Of a stretch of 64,000 nt of DNA, positions 49,491-57,094 are shown piece by piece (the first letter of the stretch is position 1; each line of letters starts with the position of its first letter). The notes under the pieces were generated by a model. It searched no databases. It was not told where the DNA came from and saw nothing but the letters and a program-made list of their open reading frames with translations. Source of the stretch: Clostridiales bacterium (lineage in GTDB: Bacteria; Bacillota; Clostridia; Lachnospirales; Bianqueaceae); contig JAILDJ010000004.1 in assembly GCA_024689505.1 (NCBI GenBank), positions 1 through 64,000 on the forward strand, written 5' to 3'. Made by a program: the position numbers and the translations under genes.

Positions 49491-50241
49491 AGCATAAACC
49501 TCGGCTTTCTATAGGATATGTAGAGGGGATGGCGGACCGGTGTGTCCGGATGCCGGTCGTGTACACTGTTCCGTATTTGGAGAAGGAGACCTGGTGGATC
49601 TTCAGTTCGCTCAGTGTATGGCACAGCCAGAGTGGCATGGCGGAAGCGGCTTTGATCTCCAGAAGGGACTGGCCTTCCTCCAGCAGCTGCCGGCCGGAAA
49701 CCGCCTCCGTCAGAGAAAGATGATCGCGGGACCATAAGATGTTGCGGTCCAGGGTGATCCTTAAGTCCGGATCGACGTTGGAGAAATACGCGGTGCGGTC
49801 GTAACAAAGGCGGACCACAGGGATCAGATCTTTATAATACCGGCGGAAATACTCGATCTCCCGTCCGATCTGACTTTGATCCGGCAATGATGTACCTTTT
49901 TGAAAGCAATCGTCTACCTGTGCTTCCGGCAGTTCGATGCGCCTTTTATATACAACGGAATCATACTTTTTCTTAAGTTCGACGAATACGGGTTGCTCCG
50001 GCCGGACTGGACCATAACTGCGGACGCGCAGTTTTTCTTTGTAGGCCGGCTTTTCCAAAGATCGACGGATCAGCCTGAAATCCGGTGTATCATAATAGAT
50101 GTTGCAGATCGTGCTCTCACCGTGCGGATCCGGGATCGTATGATCCATAAGGATCTTTGTCAGAGCAGTGCGCTGTGCTTCATTGATCAGGTATTTGACC
50201 TCGTGCCGTTGAAAAACGGCAGGTGTTTGGATCTCTGCCAT
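49483..50241 (-). CDS. VTC-domain polyphosphate polymerase-like protein
   Basis: A 252-residue single VTC domain (triphosphate-tunnel fold). Charged tunnel strands are visible: RHEVKYLINEAQR, STICNIYYDTPDF, YKEKLRVRSYG, VFVELKKKYDSVVYKRRI, LRITLDRNILW and SLLEIKAASAMPLWL. In yeast Vtc4 this domain makes polyphosphate from ATP. Bacterial stand-alone forms may do the same or process other triphosphates. Start ATG 50241 follows AAAGGAGGTG; a start 33 nt upstream is less likely. First gene of the three-gene cassette. Confidence 0.85.
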   Translation of the reverse strand: MAEIQTPAVFQRHEVKYLINEAQRTALTKILMDHTIPDPHGESTICNIYYDTPDFRLIRRSLEKPAYKEKLRVRSYGPVRPEQPVFVELKKKYDSVVYKRRIELPEAQVDDCFQKGTSLPDQSQIGREIEYFRRYYKDLIPVVRLCYDRTAYFSNVDPDLRITLDRNILWSRDHLSLTEAVSGRQLLEEGQSLLEIKAASAMPLWLCHTLSELKIHQVSFSKYGTVYTTGIRTHRSAIPSTYPIESRGLCYV

Positions 50242-50364
50242 GGCGGCACCTCCTTTTCTCTTTGTATGAGACAAGTGTAACGTCCAAAAATGTCAAAAGT
50301 TTGAATGCGACGCAAAGAAAATGTGGATACGGTAAAGGAATTGTAAACAACACATTACAACTGT

Positions 50365-50393
50365 TTGACAACGACTGGTAAGGAGATTATAAT
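50365..50393 (+). promoter_or_regulatory. Consensus promoter of the GntR gene
   Basis: TTGACA (50365-50370), 17-nt spacer, TATAAT (50388-50393): both boxes perfect. Just upstream, TTGTAA (50341) and TTACAA (50355) form an inverted repeat with 8 nt between, a possible autoregulatory site. Confidence 0.88.
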
Positions 50394-50437
50394 GAACGCA
50401 GCATTGAATACATGGATACAATAGAACGGAAAGAACG

Positions 50438-51100
50438 ATGGAAACAAAGGAAACAGCCCGAAGCATCAACTTGACAGAACGGGTCTATCAAGAACTGCGT
50501 GAAAATATCCTCTCCGGCAAATATAAGGAAGGCGAAGCGCTTACAGAACTCGGTATCGCGAAAACATTGGACGTCAGCCGAACGCCGGTACGCGAAGCGC
50601 TGCACCAGTTGGAGCAGGAAGAATTGGTCGAACTGCGGCCGAACCGTGGCGCGATCGTCAAAGGGATCACGATCGACGATATCCGCGATATCTACGAGAT
50701 CCGGTCTTTGATCGAAGGCCTTGCAGCTGCCCGTGTGGCAGAGCAGGCAACGGCAGAGGAGCTGGATCAGCTGGAAGAGACGTTGGATCTGACGCAGTTT
50801 TACTTGGAACGTGAGAACTACGAAAAACTGGAGTCCATGGATGGGCGTTTCCACCAGCAGTTGTATGAGTTGTGCCGCAGCCGCATGCTGCGCCGTATTC
50901 TGAAAGATCTTCATAATTATGTGGGACAGTCCCGTGGCGCTTCTTTAAAGACCGAAGGACGGGCGCAGGAATCCATCAAGGAACATCGCAGAGTATTGGA
51001 AGCCATGCGGGCCCATGACCCGGAGCTGGCCAAGGAGCGTATGACGGAGCATGTGCTCAATACCCGGGCGAACCTTCAGAGGATCTACCAGGACCAGTGA
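50438..51100 (+). CDS. GntR-family regulator with FCD domain
   Basis: A 220-residue regulator. N-terminal winged helix (about 10-75): RVYQELRENILSGKYKEGEA, DVSRTPVREALHQLEQEELV, PNRGAIVKGIT. The C-terminal all-helical FCD domain (about 90-215) has the ligand/metal-site pattern with MDGRFHQQLYELC and EHRRVLEAMRAHD. FCD regulators answer to organic acids or sugars. The gene is monocistronic and divergent from the VTC cassette by about 200 nt; either that cassette or itself may be the target. Confidence 0.92.
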   Translation: METKETARSINLTERVYQELRENILSGKYKEGEALTELGIAKTLDVSRTPVREALHQLEQEELVELRPNRGAIVKGITIDDIRDIYEIRSLIEGLAAARVAEQATAEELDQLEETLDLTQFYLERENYEKLESMDGRFHQQLYELCRSRMLRRILKDLHNYVGQSRGASLKTEGRAQESIKEHRRVLEAMRAHDPELAKERMTEHVLNTRANLQRIYQDQ

Positions 51101-51123
51101 TCTAACTCGGTATATAAACAGAA

Positions 51124-51160
51124 AAAAGTGGCATCGGAAGTGTGTTCTGATGCCACTTTT
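51124..51160. terminator. Bidirectional terminator between gntR and ung
   Basis: AAAAGTGGCATC (51124-51135) and GATGCCACTTTT (51149-51160), a perfect 12-bp stem with T/A runs on both flanks. Confidence 0.88.
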
Positions 51161-51174
51161 GGTATGATCCAGGA

Positions 51175-51852
51175 TCAGATGTTTTCGATCTGCCAGTCGA
51201 TAGGCGTCTTGCCGATTTGCTCGAGCATTGCGTTGGCTTTGGAGAAATGACGGCATCCGAAGAAGCCGTTGTAGGCGGACAGTGGGCTTGGATGCGCGGC
51301 TTCCAGGATGAAATGCCGCGGATTTGTGATCAATTTGATCTTATCCCGCGCATAACGGCCCCACAGCATGAAGATCACCGGATCCTCCCGATCGTTCAGA
51401 AGCGAGATGATATGATCGGTGAAAGTCTCCCAGCCTTTGCCCCTATGGGATCCGGCCTGGCCGGCCCTCACTGTCAGCACGCTGTTGAGCATCAGGACGC
51501 CTTGGTCGGCCCATTTCTTCAAATATCCATTATTAGGGATATAGCAGCCCAGATCGCTTTGGAGCTCCTTGAAGATGTTGACCAAAGAGGGAGGAGCTTC
51601 TACGCCAGGCCGCACGGAGAAACTGTATCCATGGGCTTGACCAGGTCCGTGATAGGGATCCTGTCCCAGGATCACGACCTTGACGTCTTTATAGGCGGTC
51701 CCATGCAGACATCCGAAAATATCATACATATTCGGATAGACCGTCTGGGTTTTATACTCTTTGGCTAGAAAAGCGCGCAGTTCTTTATAATATGGTTTCG
51801 CGAATTCAGGGTCCAGAAGCGTCTGCCAATCGTTTTCAAATATCGCCGCCAT
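51175..51852 (-). CDS. ung: Uracil-DNA glycosylase, family 1
   Basis: A 225-residue enzyme that removes uracil from DNA in base excision repair. [20 protein letters not shown] carries the catalytic Asp-containing water-activating loop, [17 protein letters not shown] the uracil pocket, and [19 protein letters not shown] the Leu-insertion/His loop. ATG 51852 follows GGAGGAG; a start 39 nt earlier is possible but lacks a site. The start overlaps the amidohydrolase end by 17 nt, so the two are co-transcribed. Confidence 0.96.
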   Translation of the reverse strand: MAAIFENDWQTLLDPEFAKPYYKELRAFLAKEYKTQTVYPNMYDIFGCLHGTAYKDVKVVILGQDPYHGPGQAHGYSFSVRPGVEAPPSLVNIFKELQSDLGCYIPNNGYLKKWADQGVLMLNSVLTVRAGQAGSHRGKGWETFTDHIISLLNDREDPVIFMLWGRYARDKIKLITNPRHFILEAAHPSPLSAYNGFFGCRHFSKANAMLEQIGKTPIDWQIENI

Positions 51853-53083
51853 GGGGCTCCTCCGCTTTTGTGACGGTCTTCTGGCTGTCAAAGCCCCGGA
51901 TCGGTTCCGGAAGGGTTTCTTCTTCGGACAGAGTGGAGTAGACGATCTCGCCGCGGATCAGGGTCATGACAGGTTCTGCCTGCATATCCTCGATCGGGTC
52001 GCCTTTCCAAATCGCAAGGTCGGCCTGTTTACCGGTTCGGATGCTGCCCAGGATCTCATCGAGCCCAAGGATCGTCGCGGCGTTGATCGTGATCGCGGCA
52101 CGTGCTTCTTCTGTAGGAAGACCGGCTTTGGCGGCCAGGGCGGCACACAGCGGCAACTGGCAGCAGGGGATCACAGGATGATCCGTCATGATGGCAACAT
52201 GCAGCCCGGCCTTGTAGAGGGCAGCAGGGGTCTCGAACGTTTTATTGGTCAGCTCGAATTTGGAGCGGCTGCCGAAGGAGGGACCGATGATGGCCCGGAC
52301 CTGTTCCTTCGCAAGCGCGTCGGCGATCAGGTGGCCTTCTGTGCAATGATCCAGTGTGATATCCAGATCATATTCCTTCGCGATGCGCAGCGCGGTGAAA
52401 ATATCATCTGCACGATGTGCATGTGCTTTCAGAGGGATCTCACGGTCCAGGACCGGCAGCAGCGGTTCCATCTGGAAGTCGATGGCGAAATCCGGATCCG
52501 CACCGTGGGCCTTCTTTTTGGCCTGATAATTCCGTGCTTTATTCAGTGTTTCGCGCAGGACCGCGGCCGTGCCCATACGGGTCATCGGCATACGGCTCTT
52601 ACTGTTATAGACCCGTTTGGGGTTTTCGCCAAAAGCGATCTTCATGGCCAGCGGGGCTTTGATGATCATATCATCGACCCGGCATCCGGCGGTACTGAGG
52701 GCGGCGAACTGGCCTCCCACGACGTTGGCAGAACCGGGACCCGTCGCGACGGTGGTGACGCCATGTTCCCTGGCCTCCCGTACCGCGATGTCCATCGGGT
52801 TGAAACCATCGATCGCCCGCATCTGCGGTGTGACAGGGTCGGTCATCTCGTTGATGTCATTGCCTTCGAAGCCGATGCCTTCTTCGCCCATACCCAGGTG
52901 ACAGTGCGCATCGATGAAGCCGGGATAGATGTTGTACCCGGTGAGGTCCGCCGTCTGCCAGGCAGGCTCGGTCTCGATATGAGGGGCGACCTGAAGGATC
53001 GTGCCTTCCGAGATCAATATATCGCCAACGAAAGGTTCATCTCCTTCCATCGTAAAGATCTTGCCATTTTGCAAAAGCAGCAT
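51836..53083 (-). CDS. Metal-dependent amidohydrolase (imidazolonepropionase-like)
   Basis: A 415-residue amidohydrolase-superfamily TIM barrel. [17 protein letters not shown] gives the HxH metal motif; [23 protein letters not shown] and IMTDHPVIP provide the further His and the catalytic Asp. A small beta-sandwich is built from both termini ([28 protein letters not shown]). Relatives hydrolyse cyclic amides, dipeptides or N-acetyl groups; the substrate is not evident. Start ATG 53083 follows GAAGGTG. Divergent from a TIM-barrel isomerase with shared promoter DNA. Confidence 0.87.
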   Translation of the reverse strand: MLLLQNGKIFTMEGDEPFVGDILISEGTILQVAPHIETEPAWQTADLTGYNIYPGFIDAHCHLGMGEEGIGFEGNDINEMTDPVTPQMRAIDGFNPMDIAVREAREHGVTTVATGPGSANVVGGQFAALSTAGCRVDDMIIKAPLAMKIAFGENPKRVYNSKSRMPMTRMGTAAVLRETLNKARNYQAKKKAHGADPDFAIDFQMEPLLPVLDREIPLKAHAHRADDIFTALRIAKEYDLDITLDHCTEGHLIADALAKEQVRAIIGPSFGSRSKFELTNKTFETPAALYKAGLHVAIMTDHPVIPCCQLPLCAALAAKAGLPTEEARAAITINAATILGLDEILGSIRTGKQADLAIWKGDPIEDMQAEPVMTLIRGEIVYSTLSEEETLPEPIRGFDSQKTVTKAEEPHGGDI

Positions 53084-53116
53084 ATGTGCACCTTCTTTCT
53101 GCATTTGTTTGGCAAA

Positions 53117-53145
53117 AGTATACCACGCGGCCGGGCCCTTGACAA
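53117..53145 (-). promoter_or_regulatory. Promoter of the amidohydrolase-ung operon
   Basis: On the minus strand: TTGTCA (complement of 53140-53145), 17-nt G/C-rich spacer, TATACT (complement of 53117-53122). Confidence 0.78.
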
Positions 53146-53167
53146 TTAAAAAAGCATTCGATATAGT
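53139..53167 (+). promoter_or_regulatory. Promoter of the TIM-barrel isomerase gene
   Basis: TTGACA (53139-53144), 17-nt spacer, TATAGT (53162-53167). Its -35 overlaps the minus-strand -35 by 5 bp. Confidence 0.8.
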
Positions 53168-53221
53168 ACAGATGTATCATTCTGTGATTCAAAGGATTTC
53201 CAACCAAGGAGGGACCGGAAC

Positions 53222-54103
53222 ATGAAACAGATCCATATCGGGACCTGCATCCCGGGAACGCAGGCGGAGGCCTGGCTGCCCCATATGGTACAGGCCGGCT
53301 TTGAATGTGCCGCCATCAATTTCCATATGTCGCTGGAAGGCACCGATCTGAAAGAGCAGGCGGCTCGTGTGCGTGATCTTCTAGACGGCACAGGCGTCTA
53401 TGTGTCTACGTTGGGATATTATTGTAATCCCTTGATGTATGAAGAGCATAAGGAGACGTTGAAGTACGTGATACGTTCGGCGGCGGCATATGGTGCTGCA
53501 AACGTTGGGACTTTTGCCGGAGCGTTTGAAGGAGAGTCTGTGGACGCGGCCATGCCGAAATTCAAAGAGGTATTTACAGAGCTTGCGGCCGTGGCGGAAG
53601 ATGAAGGCGTGCGTCTTGTCATCGAAAACTGCCCCATGGGCGGTACCTGGCGGCACACCACGTGCAACATCGGATTCAATCCGAAAGCATGGGAGCAGAT
53701 GTTCGATCTGGTGCCTTCTGAAGCGCTGGGTCTGGAGTGGGAACCCGGCCATCAGCAGATCCAATTGATCGATCCGATCGCGCAGCTGCGTGAATGGGCG
53801 CCGAAGATCTATCATATGCATGGAAAAGATGCCAGTGTCGACATGGATGCCGTGCGCCGTTATGGCGTTTTTGGAGCAGTCGAATTCGCACCGCAGCGTA
53901 CCCCTGGCTTTGGTGACCTGAACTGGAGAGATATCTTCTCCATCTTGAGAGAGAATGGGTATGAGGGCGACGTCTGCGTGGAAGGATATCATGATCCGAT
54001 CTATCGTGGAGACTGGGAGATGACGGCGCAGCTGCACGCGCTTCAGTACCTGAAGTGGGCACGCGGCGGAGAGTTCGTACCGAATCCCTGGGATCAGAAG
54101 TAA
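53222..54103 (+). CDS. Sugar phosphate isomerase/epimerase (xylose isomerase-like TIM barrel)
   Basis: A 293-residue AP-endonuclease-2/xylose-isomerase-like barrel. VLSSKT-like metal strands are visible: VRLVIENCPMGGTWRHTTCN (Glu ligand), GLEWEPGHQQIQL, IYHMHGKDASVDMDA (His ligands) and GDVCVEGYHDPIYRGD. Such proteins isomerise or epimerise sugars or act in inositol catabolism. No inositol genes are near. AAGGAGGG precedes ATG 53222. Alone in its transcription unit. Substrate unknown. Confidence 0.87.
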   Translation: MKQIHIGTCIPGTQAEAWLPHMVQAGFECAAINFHMSLEGTDLKEQAARVRDLLDGTGVYVSTLGYYCNPLMYEEHKETLKYVIRSAAAYGAANVGTFAGAFEGESVDAAMPKFKEVFTELAAVAEDEGVRLVIENCPMGGTWRHTTCNIGFNPKAWEQMFDLVPSEALGLEWEPGHQQIQLIDPIAQLREWAPKIYHMHGKDASVDMDAVRRYGVFGAVEFAPQRTPGFGDLNWRDIFSILRENGYEGDVCVEGYHDPIYRGDWEMTAQLHALQYLKWARGGEFVPNPWDQK

Positions 54104-54121
54104 CAAAGCAGTCAGAACAAG

Positions 54122-54160
54122 TCAGCCTTGCCTTCGGAAACGGACGGGGCTGATTTTTTT
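54122..54160 (+). terminator. Terminator of the isomerase gene
   Basis: TCAGCC (54122-54127) with GGCTGA (54148-54153) closes a hairpin with inner pairing, followed by T7. Confidence 0.75.
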
Positions 54161-54177
54161 GTGCAATCGTGGATGCG

Positions 54178-54206
54178 TTGACGAAAATGTTTTTTTACAT
54201 TATAAT
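54178..54206 (+). promoter_or_regulatory. Promoter of the HdrB-like gene
   Basis: TTGACG (54178-54183), 17-nt spacer, TATAAT (54201-54206), 42 nt before the start codon. Confidence 0.8.
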
Positions 54207-54248
54207 GATCATGATATATTATTGTGGTTGTTTTGAAGGAGTTTTTTC

Positions 54249-54914
54249 ATGGCTACAGCAAAAGAAGTAAAGTATTTGTATTTCCCTTCTTGTAACTTTA
54301 CTCGATTGTTCCCTGACGTTTCCGAGAAACTCAAGAGCTTCCTTGCATCGCGGGGCGTAGAGATCGCAGGTTGCTGCAGGAAAAGCTATGATCGCCTCCC
54401 GGAAGATATCGTACCGCTGACGATCTGTCAGACCTGTGCGATCATTATCGGAGAGAACAATCCCGAGCAGCCGCCGGTCAGCATCTTTGAATATCTGGAC
54501 GCGCTTTCGGATCTGGACCTGCCGGATCATACAGGGGAGAGGATCGTGCTGCAGGATTGTTTCCGGGCCAGGACACATATGGCAGAGAAGAAGGCTGTGC
54601 GCAGTCTGCTGCAGAAGATGGGTTTCGTCATAGAAGACGCACCGGATCAGGAGGGTTTCGACGGCCGGTTCCTCATGCGTCCGATGATGCCGGGCAATCT
54701 CAAACTGGCACCGAAAACATTCAGCATTCTGGAAACATATGCGGATCCTTGTGCTCCAGAGGAAGGACTGCGCCGGCTGCAGGCCTATGCTTCCGGAATC
54801 GGGCAGGATGCGGTGGTCAGCTATTGCAGTGCTTGCTGGCAGGGATTACGGGAAGGGCTTCCGGAAAGTGCCCGGTGCCTGCATATCGCCCAACTCTTGA
54901 CAGAGCACATGTAA
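54249..54914 (+). CDS. Stand-alone HdrB-like cysteine-rich (CCG-type) protein
   Basis: A 221-residue protein rich in paired cysteines. YFPSCNF (Cys15), GCCRKS (Cys42-43) and CQTC (Cys60, 63) resemble a CCG domain; a second, degenerate set has QDCF (Cys104), ADPC (Cys168), CSAC (Cys193, 196) and Cys210. In heterodisulfide reductases two CCG domains hold noncubane [4Fe-4S] clusters that split disulfides. The spacing here is shorter than the classical pattern, and no HdrA, HdrC or hydrogenase gene is adjacent. GAAGGAG precedes ATG. Probably a redox or thiol enzyme; partner unknown. Confidence 0.7.
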   Translation: MATAKEVKYLYFPSCNFTRLFPDVSEKLKSFLASRGVEIAGCCRKSYDRLPEDIVPLTICQTCAIIIGENNPEQPPVSIFEYLDALSDLDLPDHTGERIVLQDCFRARTHMAEKKAVRSLLQKMGFVIEDAPDQEGFDGRFLMRPMMPGNLKLAPKTFSILETYADPCAPEEGLRRLQAYASGIGQDAVVSYCSACWQGLREGLPESARCLHIAQLLTEHM

Positions 54915-54974
54915 AAACGGATATACTCCCACTATGGTCGGGAATATCATAAATACAAATTTAGGAGGAGACCA

Positions 54975-56807
54975 ATGAAACACAGAAAGTTGGCAGCCTT
55001 GTTCGCGCTGCTTCTGGCTGCAGCCCTGGTCGTATCGGGCTGCGCCAAGAAGGATGCCGCGCCTGAAACGCCGGCCGCGTCTGAAACTGAGAAAGAAAGC
55101 GCCGCGGAAGAAGCGCCGATCGCGGAAGAAGAATCCGCGGAAGAAGCGCCGGCAGAGGAAGAAGCGCCTGCAGAAGAGGCCGGAGCAGCCCTTCCGAGCC
55201 AGGAAGAATTCAGTACCAACCTCTCAAACACCATGAGTGCCCTGGGTGATTTCAACCAGACATCTGCTGAGGAGAGCACTCCTGTAAACAGTGATGCACA
55301 GGTCATTTCCGGCATCAACATGATGCGCCGCGGTTTCATCCCTGAGATCCAGGTCGTCGAGCCGGAAACGCTGACAGAAGACGAAGAGAATCAGATGGAT
55401 CGTGCCATGCGTGCTTATACGCCCGGCAGCGATACTCTGATCATCAATAATTCCACTTACTACTATTTCTATGATCAGCTGACGCCCGAGATGCAGGACA
55501 TCTACGACGCGATCTACCTGGTCGCCATGGATCCGACCACGAAGGACAATATCGTTACCCTGTATACGGACAAGGATCCGAACAGTGATGCTTTCGCAAT
55601 GGATTATTATACCGCTCTGGCAGCGATCAGCTACGACCATCCGGAGCTGTGGTGGATCTATCCCTGGAACGGTGCTTACGGTATCGATGCGTACATCGGT
55701 AAGCCGGCCAATGGCCACAATATCATTTACCTGCAGATGAGTGCACCATACGATGGCTTCGAGACGGACGTTACCGCATTCAATACCGCGGTCGAGCAGT
55801 TCCTGGCCGACATCGATACCACGAAATCTGACGCGGAGATCGCGCTGCAGGTCCATGACAAGCTGATCGGCATGGCCACCTACGATAATGAAGTCCTGGA
55901 AAAGAACCTGAACGATTATGCGCATACTGCGTTTGGGCCTCTGGTCCGCAATTCCCGCGGAGCTGCAAATACCTGCGTCTGCGATGGCTATTCCCTGGCG
56001 TATGAATATCTGCTGGGACAGCTGGGCATTCCGGCGACGGTCGCTACCGGTATGGCAGGCAACGCCGGCGCGGACGGCGGTCTGGGCGGACATGCCTGGA
56101 GCTTGGTCCAGCTTGGCAACAAGTGGTATGAAGTCGACGCTACCTGGGACGATCAGACCGATCTGGAAGACATGATCAAAGCACAGTTCACTCCGGATTC
56201 TTTGGAATACCAGGTCTATATGGAAGTCGTTTCCGATACCGAGTATATGGATCGTGTCTATCATGCTATGTATTGCCTCATGACTGCGGACATCAACAAT
56301 TACGTCGCACCCGCGGAAATGATCTACTACACCAAGGATGGTCTGTATCAGGTGACATTGGTCGGTGATTCCATGCGTGAGCGTTTCTGTGATTATAAAG
56401 ACAGCAAGGATACCTTCCAAGGCGCGATCACGCGCCTGCTGCCTGTGGCTGATGGTTCTCTGATCGATGCGGCTGCCGGCACAGCCGAGGAGACACCGGC
56501 GGAAGAGGAGCCTGCGAACGATCTGGTCGGCACCTACTATGTCAGCGAGTACAACGGCTACACCGAGGCGGAGCTGACCGAAGCCTACGGCGCGAAATAC
56601 TATGAGAGTCTGATCATGTTCCAGCTGGATAACGGCGGCAGCGGCCAGGTCATGCTGGGCGGAGCCTCTATGCCGATCACCTGGGAATTCGATGGTTCCA
56701 TCTTGACGCTGAGCACCAGCGAGGGCGTGATCGTTCTTCCGCAGGTCGATGGTCAGTTCTATTGTACGGACGTTGACGGCAATATCTACGTTTTCTCCAA
56801 AATGTAA
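54975..56807 (+). CDS. Transglutaminase-like lipoprotein with C-terminal lipocalin-like module
   Basis: A 610-residue lipoprotein: signal ending VVSGC (Cys23), then an acidic Glu/Ala/Pro linker (about 28-70) similar to that of the binding lipoprotein at 2063. The transglutaminase-core domain has NTCVCDGYS (probable nucleophile Cys336), GGHAWSLVQ (His373) and YEVDATWDD (Asp388), an intact triad. A C-terminal domain (about 515-610, starting DLVGTYYVSEYNGYT) resembles small lipocalin-like domains. Likely an extracellular cysteine protease or cross-linking enzyme on the cell surface. A possible promoter, TTGACA (54897) and TATACT (54922), has a long 19-nt spacer. AGGAGG precedes ATG. Confidence 0.87.
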   Translation: MKHRKLAALFALLLAAALVVSGCAKKDAAPETPAASETEKESAAEEAPIAEEESAEEAPAEEEAPAEEAGAALPSQEEFSTNLSNTMSALGDFNQTSAEESTPVNSDAQVISGINMMRRGFIPEIQVVEPETLTEDEENQMDRAMRAYTPGSDTLIINNSTYYYFYDQLTPEMQDIYDAIYLVAMDPTTKDNIVTLYTDKDPNSDAFAMDYYTALAAISYDHPELWWIYPWNGAYGIDAYIGKPANGHNIIYLQMSAPYDGFETDVTAFNTAVEQFLADIDTTKSDAEIALQVHDKLIGMATYDNEVLEKNLNDYAHTAFGPLVRNSRGAANTCVCDGYSLAYEYLLGQLGIPATVATGMAGNAGADGGLGGHAWSLVQLGNKWYEVDATWDDQTDLEDMIKAQFTPDSLEYQVYMEVVSDTEYMDRVYHAMYCLMTADINNYVAPAEMIYYTKDGLYQVTLVGDSMRERFCDYKDSKDTFQGAITRLLPVADGSLIDAAAGTAEETPAEEEPANDLVGTYYVSEYNGYTEAELTEAYGAKYYESLIMFQLDNGGSGQVMLGGASMPITWEFDGSILTLSTSEGVIVLPQVDGQFYCTDVDGNIYVFSKM

Positions 56808-56823
56808 TACCAGAAATACCAGC

Positions 56824-56854
56824 AAGAGCCTTCCCTTGACAAGGGGAGGCTCTT
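56824..56854 (+). terminator. Inverted repeat after the transglutaminase gene; terminator or operator
   Basis: AAGAGCCTTCCC (56824-56835) and GGGGAGGCTCTT (56843-56854) pair with one G-U around the 7-nt loop TTGACAA. The tail ATATTATAAT is only partly T-rich. The loop itself is the -35 of the following promoter, so the repeat may also be read as a repressor site. Confidence 0.65.
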
Positions 56855-56864
56855 ATATTATAAT
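56836..56864 (+). promoter_or_regulatory. Consensus promoter inside the inverted repeat
   Basis: TTGACA (56836-56841), 17-nt spacer, TATAAT (56859-56864), both boxes perfect. Predicted start near 56871. It drives the CNNM-lgt pair with a leader of about 220 nt. Confidence 0.82.
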
Positions 56865-56870
56865 CTTGTC

Positions 56871-57094
56871 AAAACAAGAGCAAAGGTTGGTGAATTTTTC
56901 GTGGACGACGGTCCTTACCGAGAATGTTCCAAAACTGAATAATCCTATTTCAGACGGGGTGCGAATGTATCCGGTCTGCTTTTGTTTACGCAGCATGCTT
57001 GGATATGTCTATCATTTGCGGCATATGAAAAGCACATAGTATGGCTCTGCCATATGAAATATAGTTACGATAAGGAGTTTTAAAGCACGCATCT
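56871..57094 (+). promoter_or_regulatory. Long untranslated leader of the CNNM gene, possible RNA element
   Basis: About 224 nt without a convincing gene. Visible structures: CGGT/ACCG near 56923; a bulged stem CAGAC...GTCTG (about 56953-56981) followed by CTTTTGTTT, terminator-like; and TATGGC/GCCATA (57040-57054) near the ribosome site. I cannot match it to the M-box, yybP-ykoY, NiCo or T-box consensus from memory. AAGGAG lies 17 nt from the ATG, unusually far. A metal-sensing leader would suit the downstream CNNM protein, but that is speculation. Confidence 0.45.

Noticed and set aside
49349..50393. Shared -35 design between the VTC cassette and gntR
   Set aside because: The plus promoter is perfect, but no acceptable -10 lies 16-18 nt from the opposite TTGTCA, so the third divergent pair does not use it.
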